DNA of 64,000 bases from Gordius sp. MW1 (lineage: Eukaryota; Nematomorpha; Gordioida; Gordea; Gordiidae): positions 29,760,001-29,824,000 of the forward strand of contig OZ038526.1 in NCBI GenBank assembly GCA_964036665.1. Direction: 5' to 3'. The position numbers were made by a program, and so were the translations under genes. Below the pieces are notes generated by a model, which did not search any database, was not told the origin of the DNA, and saw only the letters and a list, made by a program, of their open reading frames with translations. Position 1 is the stretch's first letter. Each line of letters begins with the position of its first letter. Below are positions 58,307-64,000 of the stretch, one piece after another.

Positions 58307-58636
58307 CCTCTGTACCCACAATAAAAGCGTGACTTTGGTTTACGCTATAATCAATATTTGAGTTGAAACTTTTTTGTAATCTGTAATGAGATCAAGTAAG
58401 TTAAAACATTATTAGGTGATTTTTAAGAAGAATATACCATATAGGTAAGCTATGCTAATAATGATAGATATTTTTAAAATTTATTAAATATGTCGCATTA
58501 TATTTGCTAAGCGTGCGAACATATAAGATAATTGGTGATAATTGATAACATTTTTCATAAATTGGTCAAAATTAAACAATTTTGAAAAAAAATTATGAGT
58601 TATGTCAAGTTTCAACAATTTGACAACAAAAATTGC

Positions 58637-58936
58637 CATGGGCGTATGCGGGGGGGGGCGGCTGCCCCCCCTAATTTTAAAAATAAGATTTTTTCAATAC
58701 AAAAACCCTCAAGAATTAAAAAAAAATTTGTTTTGCCCCCCCCCCTAATTTTGCTCTGCCCCACCTTAATGTGGCTCCCCCCCCCTCCGAATAGTCGAGA
58801 CCTTTTTTTTTTTTTTTGCTCTCAGTAAAAGAATTTGGATAGTCGAGACCTTTTTTTTTTTGCTCTCAGGAAAATTTTAGAAAAAATTTTTTTTTTAATC
58901 TGCCCCCCTCTAATTCAAAACCTGCGTTCGCCCATG
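58637..58936. mobile_element. MITE of the CATGGGC family, 300 bp, TSD AAAATTGC
   Basis: Ends CATGGGCGTATGCGG and CTGCGTTCGCCCATG; exact 8-bp flanks AAAATTGC (58629-58636, 58937-58944). The interior contains G/C and T homopolymers and a duplicated ATAGTCGAGACC plus CTCTCAG block. Confidence 0.9.
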
Positions 58937-58944
58937 AAAATTGC

Positions 58945-61191
58945 CATAATATTAGGAAATAAGATATGAAAATGATAATAGCGGTAAGATTAGAACCTAT
59001 TCCTCCAAAGAGACAGATTGCCTTTGTAACTGAACCTGAAAAGTCCAGGCCCGGCTTGCTACCCAAACTTGCCCTCCCCCCGGGAGCTGTTGTAAATTTA
59101 AATTTTTGGGCGGTCCCAGCGGGTACCATAACAAGATTCGGGCAATTTAGGCTCACCTATATTTATAAATAATTATATTATATTAAATTGTTTTCGTGCA
59201 TTATTTTTATCATTTTTTTAGTTGATTGTAGGATGTTTGTTAATCCTAGTTCTTCTCCAAAAAATCAATATCACTGATAAAAATTTTAAAAAGCATCCTT
59301 CAGGCCGGACAGCTAATAATTAAGGCATGCCCGGGCGAACACTTACAATGGTAGGGGCGGGCGCGGGCGAGCAGCTTAGTTATTAAATCAGCCCGGGCAG
59401 GGTTCGGGCAGAAAGTTTTTAACAAATCTGACCTCCTCGCTGTAAAATAAATCGTTGTATAAAAGCGTGGAGTTTTAAGCTCCGTGATTATAATATGCGG
59501 TGCTAACTTTGGTGAATTACCTGAGTGGTGCTGATTTTTATATATTTTGCCTATTATTAATTGTATATTGTTTAATGCACTTGAGACGGCAAATTAAGAT
59601 TGGTCGAAGATGTAAAAAAGGGCAGCCGTCCCCCCCCCCTCTCTACCAAAATCTGCAAAAATGTTTGAATAAAAATATTGCTAAACATTTGAAAAATTTT
59701 ATTCTGTCTCTTTTATACGTTAAATAGAATTAACATACAGCTTAAGTATCTACTTATAGATTATTTTAAAACTCAAAATATCAATAATGAGCGCTTTTTC
59801 ACAAAATCAAAAATGACCCTAAATTTAATTTGTTGAAATAGTAACAATTTGCTTTACAATGTTTGTTCATGTTTATAAAATCCGACTAAATTTTTTAATG
59901 TCCATATAACATGAAAAATGACCAATTTATAAACGGACAGATTAAATTTAATAAAATATGACCTAATGTTTTTAAAACATATTGTTTTTTAGTTATTAGA
60001 TGGGAAACAAACTTATTAGATTAAAATAATAATAAATGATTATTGGTCAAAATTTATCTTCTATGTTTGTTTTCATGATTTTGTATAAACTTAAAGCCTT
60101 CATATAAATATTATATAACATCAAAGTATAAGAATGAACAAGAATTTATATTTAAACTCTAATAAAATTATCATTTAGATTTTCCGAAACTATCATACCG
60201 CGCCCCCGGCTTGTCGTGTAACTAAAAGATTTAATTTTAAAAGATTGTCGCTTCTTTCAATTATGTAGCGGTCAAGATTTAGAAGAGAATTTAAGCTTCA
60301 ATTTTATACTATATTATTTCAATAATTTAGACAAAACCCCATAAAACAAATTACGGATATGCCTCCTATACGCCATCTTTTTAATCGTTAAATTCAATAA
60401 AAGAATTCAATATAAAAATTTTACGTCAAGGAAATTCCAAAAATTTTAATACACTAGTCATTAGTATTTTATTCTAGCTGCCGCAAATTGTGCCATTTTC
60501 CATGTTCCTCAAGTCTCCCCTTGCCAATGATAAATCATTAAATTTAATCTCAAAATTTATGAGCACATCAAGTTGCAAGCAGAACTCTAACTAAACGACC
60601 CCATTTAAAATAAAATCAACATAATATAATTAAATATAATAAAAAAAAACAAATTAATTTAATATTATTTCCGAAAATTTACTCTTCTTCCTTACTTTGC
60701 CTGAATAATTATTTTTTTTATATATATAAGCGTATTAAATTGGATGGGCGTAAATTATAATCTTGATTTAAAAGTCAATATTTTATTGACCCTCCCTTTA
60801 GCCTAAATTTTGGGTGGGCTCTGATTTTTCTCTGCCCATTAAAATTAAATTTTCTTAAAACTCCGCAAAATAACGGGTAGAATAACATAACATATATTTT
60901 TGTGCACATCACATATATTATCTTTTAATGAGTTCAAATTTTTGTAAGTGGTAGAGGTAGCCTTATTATTATTTTAAAAACCACTTTAGGAATCGGAACA
61001 AGCGTTTAATGAGAAATGAAATTATGCCCGAAACGTATAGCTTACATGTATAATGAATGGTGCGATATAATGCCATATTGTATCATAAACTCTATTCGCT
61101 TTATTTACATAAAAAATTGAATTTTTTCACCATTTTATTATTAAGTCCAATAATAATTTATAAATGATTATTCCAATTTGGAGGGAATTGA
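58945..61191. other. Intergenic, two GC-rich islands, no confirmed gene
   Basis: 58966-59172 is open on both strands and GC-rich but matches nothing I know. 59310-59410 is rich in GCCCGGGC phrases, reminiscent of hAT subterminal zones, without identifiable ends. 59620-59650 has a MITE-like GGGCAGCCG plus C-run. The remainder (59700-61190) is AT-rich with no feature. Confidence 0.35.
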
Positions 61192-62608
61192 ATGTTAATT
61201 AAACGACACAGCCTCAAATATAATATGCTAGAGTGTCTCACAATATTACCGTTCCTTTTTACATTTTCGATCTTCGCAAATTTGAATGCCCGAAACACGG
61301 GCTTGGAAATTAATTCGTTAGCGAACAGGAAAGTGGTTACAACTAAAAAAATTATTAGAACAGATGAGGGAAAAGAGATTAAATTTGGTAAGAAAATGTT
61401 TTAACCCTTGATATTTTTTCTTCCTAATATAATCAAATTATAACTTATCAAAAAATAAATTTTATAACAAGAACATATGTGCATATTCCTAATTTCTTTT
61501 AGAGACCTCTTAAATTAAGATTTGCAACCGTTTTAAGAATATTAAGCTGCTTAATATATCAAACATTACATAAGTATCTTTGGAATTTAATTTACTAATA
61601 ATTCGTCATTATATATAAAAATCCAAGCTTGAATACTATATATTTTAATGAAAATATTAGATTTTTTTAATTTTTGTTACGTGGTAAAATTTTTATATTA
61701 ATTTTATAAATGATTGAATTTAAAAAACTTAGTTATACACAAATATGGTTAAAGTCCTAAACCCTTCAATATTTTATTTTAATGAGTAGCCAGACATTTT
61801 AATCTGTTTTAACAAGTTTTTCTATACTTGTTAAAGTTAAAATTTTATATTAGATTCAAAATAATTATTTTTCATATTTAAAATTCGGACATCTTCACAT
61901 AATATGTGATATATATTGGTTACAATTGGATTAGACTTTTTGTTTGAACGACTATTTTATATAATAGTCTAAACTCATTTAATTTACAATCTAAATATTA
62001 ATTTAAAATAAGAATCTTAATTGAATTATTGTAATAAAATTCTTTTAGTTTATGCATATAATTTATTTATTTTGAAATCTAATTTAATCAGCTCCTTAAA
62101 AAAATTTACCTAAGCTGTTTTAATCATAAGAACTGACAAAACAAACTTACGCCAAAACTTTAAAATAGCCGACATCACATTAACTTTTCGCAAATTTAAA
62201 AGCTCTCACACATATAGATAAGTGGCATTTGCGGTAATGGTTTTCATGGTAGAGCTTGAAATCGAAAAATACGATATTTCATAACCATTATTAGATTTCG
62301 ATTTTAATATCTCCTAAGGGATTTAATGAGTTGTCTTATTTTACCTAAAAACAATACCCACTGCATAGAGTAATTAAACAACCAAAATTTATAAGACCAT
62401 TAAAATCATAAATGTATAGCATGGTGTTTTGAGCATATGTAAAATTTGAAATATACTCATTATAAAAACATAGGACCTTGCACATATAAATTCGGGTCGG
62501 TATCATCTTGCGAAGATCGCACTTACACTTTCTTTCAAACATACAATTTAAGCCAAGGGGAAAGCCGTATTTGTCCTTTGATCAAAATAAAAGATAATCT
62601 CTGTAAAG
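61192..62608 (+). CDS. Pleiotrophin/midkine-like secreted protein, 5' exons (3' end unresolved)
   Basis: Exon 1 (61192-61387) ends at donor GTAAGA in phase 1. Exon 2 (62474-62608) follows AACATAG and ends at donor GTAAAT, also phase 1. Exon 1 encodes a signal peptide (MLECLTILPFLFTFSIFANL, from the second Met) and a polar linker ending KEIKFG. Exon 2 continues PCTYKFGSVSSC and holds four cysteines spaced C-9-C-20-C-9-C. The C-terminal heparin-binding domain of pleiotrophin/midkine has C-9-C-21-C-9-C with CxYxF at the first Cys, as here. The N-terminal domain of that family is absent or elsewhere. A third exon is needed; candidates follow AG at 63564 (short tail DDIRIKA) or AG at about 63605 (tail GERRFLIR). 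If correct it is an extracellular, glycosaminoglycan-binding growth factor-like protein. The spacing is good evidence; residue identity is low. Confidence 0.45.
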
Positions 62609-64000
62609 GTAAATTTTTTGAATATTGGCATAATACTTATTCTTACAATTTAAAAATATGTTTTTTTGTATCGCCAAAATACTAAACCATAAATAAGATT
62701 TATCATAAGTTTGCGATGATGATTAACTTTTCGCCTTAAAATAATTTAATACTATGAAATAATTTAACGATAACAGCACGATTATTGTAATATAAATTTT
62801 TGTGGTTTAATTAAGAGGTTTACTATAATATTAAGTGTTTGTAAATTTGAAACATGGTGTTTAATGTTGCTAAAAGCTTTAGATTCATCATTTTTTTCAA
62901 GTTTTACACGTTTTCGAAACTGTTATCAAGATATGATAATATTAGTTTATTCATATGGAAAATTTATAATTTATTGAATGCGTTATAGCAATATATTATA
63001 AAAGCATGAACGGACACTGGGGACGAGTGATTATCTCTAAAGCTTCAAGCATTATGAATCATTATATTAATAGAATGTGGTTTAAATTATTGCTATTAAA
63101 TAAAGGGCTACGGCTATATAAAATATTATTATTAAATAGATCAAATCTGAAATGTTAATATTATTCTTATATTATAATTTTGTGTTTAGTTAATATTATA
63201 TCGGAAGGTCCTCCTAATAAAATTTTGAGAAAAATAACCAACAATTATCTCTTAAGGTTTAAAGACGGTTCAAGTTAATATCAAATAGATTCGAGATAGT
63301 ATATATTAACCTCAAGTTCTCGCCCATTTATAAACTGCTAAAAGAAATATTATTGTTAGAGGCAAATGTAAAAAAAAAATTATATGGTCATATAGATAAG
63401 TTATTTTTGATGGCTTAGAAAAGGTCGCTCATTTATTGCATATAGATTGCCTCATAACTTTTAGCGCAATGATAATCTTAAGATATTATATGAATAAAAC
63501 TCGTGAACGTCTTTTGAATTAATATGCATAAATAAAAAGTATTGAATTATTCATCTTTTTATAGACGACATTAGAATAAAAGCATGAAAATTATATCCTT
63601 TATAGGCGAAAGGAGATTTTTGATTAGATAGGGGCTAGCAACAATGATGGTGGCAAAAAATTAACAGTATTGATCTAATATAGATTATTTGAATAGAAGG
63701 GGAGAATTGACATTCCCTGCCTATGCCCATGTTATTCTCGATTAGAAAACGATACATAACATCCTAAAACTATACTATTAATTGATTTAGGGGAAGATAG
63801 CAACATCATTTACATTTTAACTCATTTACATCAAAGTGTGATTGTGGCAAAGCTAGATGCTCGCTAGGAATTTTAGGCTTAATATAAAAAATTTTAATTG
63901 TAGCTTTAATTAAAGCCACAGCAGGACAAATTAAAGTATCGGGAAGTAAATACCAAATTATAAAGTAACAAACACTTTATTATATATCCAATAAATGTCA
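62609..64000. other. AT-rich 3' region; possible last exon of the secreted protein gene
   Basis: No independent gene is seen. It contains the two candidate terminal exons mentioned for the 61192 gene (near 63565 and 63606). A scrap near 63715-63732 (CCTGCCTATGCCCATG) resembles a CATGGGC MITE right end. Confidence 0.3.

Noticed and set aside
58866..59172. Overlapping ORFs on both strands in a GC-rich island
   Set aside because: Neither strand shows a recognisable motif or splice signals, and part lies in the 58637-58936 MITE.

Overview
The window is nuclear DNA of an invertebrate animal. It is strongly AT-rich, genes are split by canonical GT-AG introns, two conserved eukaryotic genes are readable end to end, and most of the rest is transposon debris. 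A pleiotrophin/midkine-like secreted gene, an animal-restricted family, near the right edge supports an animal if that weaker call holds. Introns are bimodal: ultra-short ones (31, 34 and 37 nt) alongside 88-1316 nt ones. I cannot name the species. Flatworm-like lineages with micro-introns are one possibility, not a conclusion.

Host genes, all on the + strand: an RRM RNA-binding protein of the RBMX/CIRBP type (17532-20191, 7 exons, 423 aa); the DEAD-box helicase DDX55/Spb4 (32648-40613, 9 exons, 677 aa); a possible two-exon small membrane protein just downstream (40949-42469); a possible two-exon 81-aa protein of unknown function (56040-56383); and the 5' exons of a pleiotrophin/midkine-like secreted protein (61192-62608). 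The exons of all five models join in frame, which is the main evidence for them. Two short coding-like islands (45411-45530, 46981-47025) have no assigned gene.

Repeats. 0.3-5.6 kb: hAT-type elements with pentamer-rich subterminal arrays. 5.6-16.3 kb: a decayed Ty3/gypsy-type element on the - strand, broken by a 4.6-kb TIR element (itself carrying a foldback hAT element and a 0.7-kb direct repeat), by a 1.7-kb foldback hAT element, and by a 1.945-kb tandem duplication. 20-25 kb: a foldback hAT element and short MITEs. 25.4-28.3 kb: an almost intact RLE-type non-LTR retrotransposon with two one-base frameshifts. 31.3-32.3 kb: a large palindrome. 42-50 kb: two Helitrons with clear termini, one inserted in a hAT relic. 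50-59 kb: more hAT elements and MITEs, many with exact 8-bp target duplications.

The best biological leads are the ultra-short intron class, the hAT families whose internal short motifs change together with their terminal repeats, the tandem-repeat-bearing Helitrons, and the three unassigned or newly inferred small genes.
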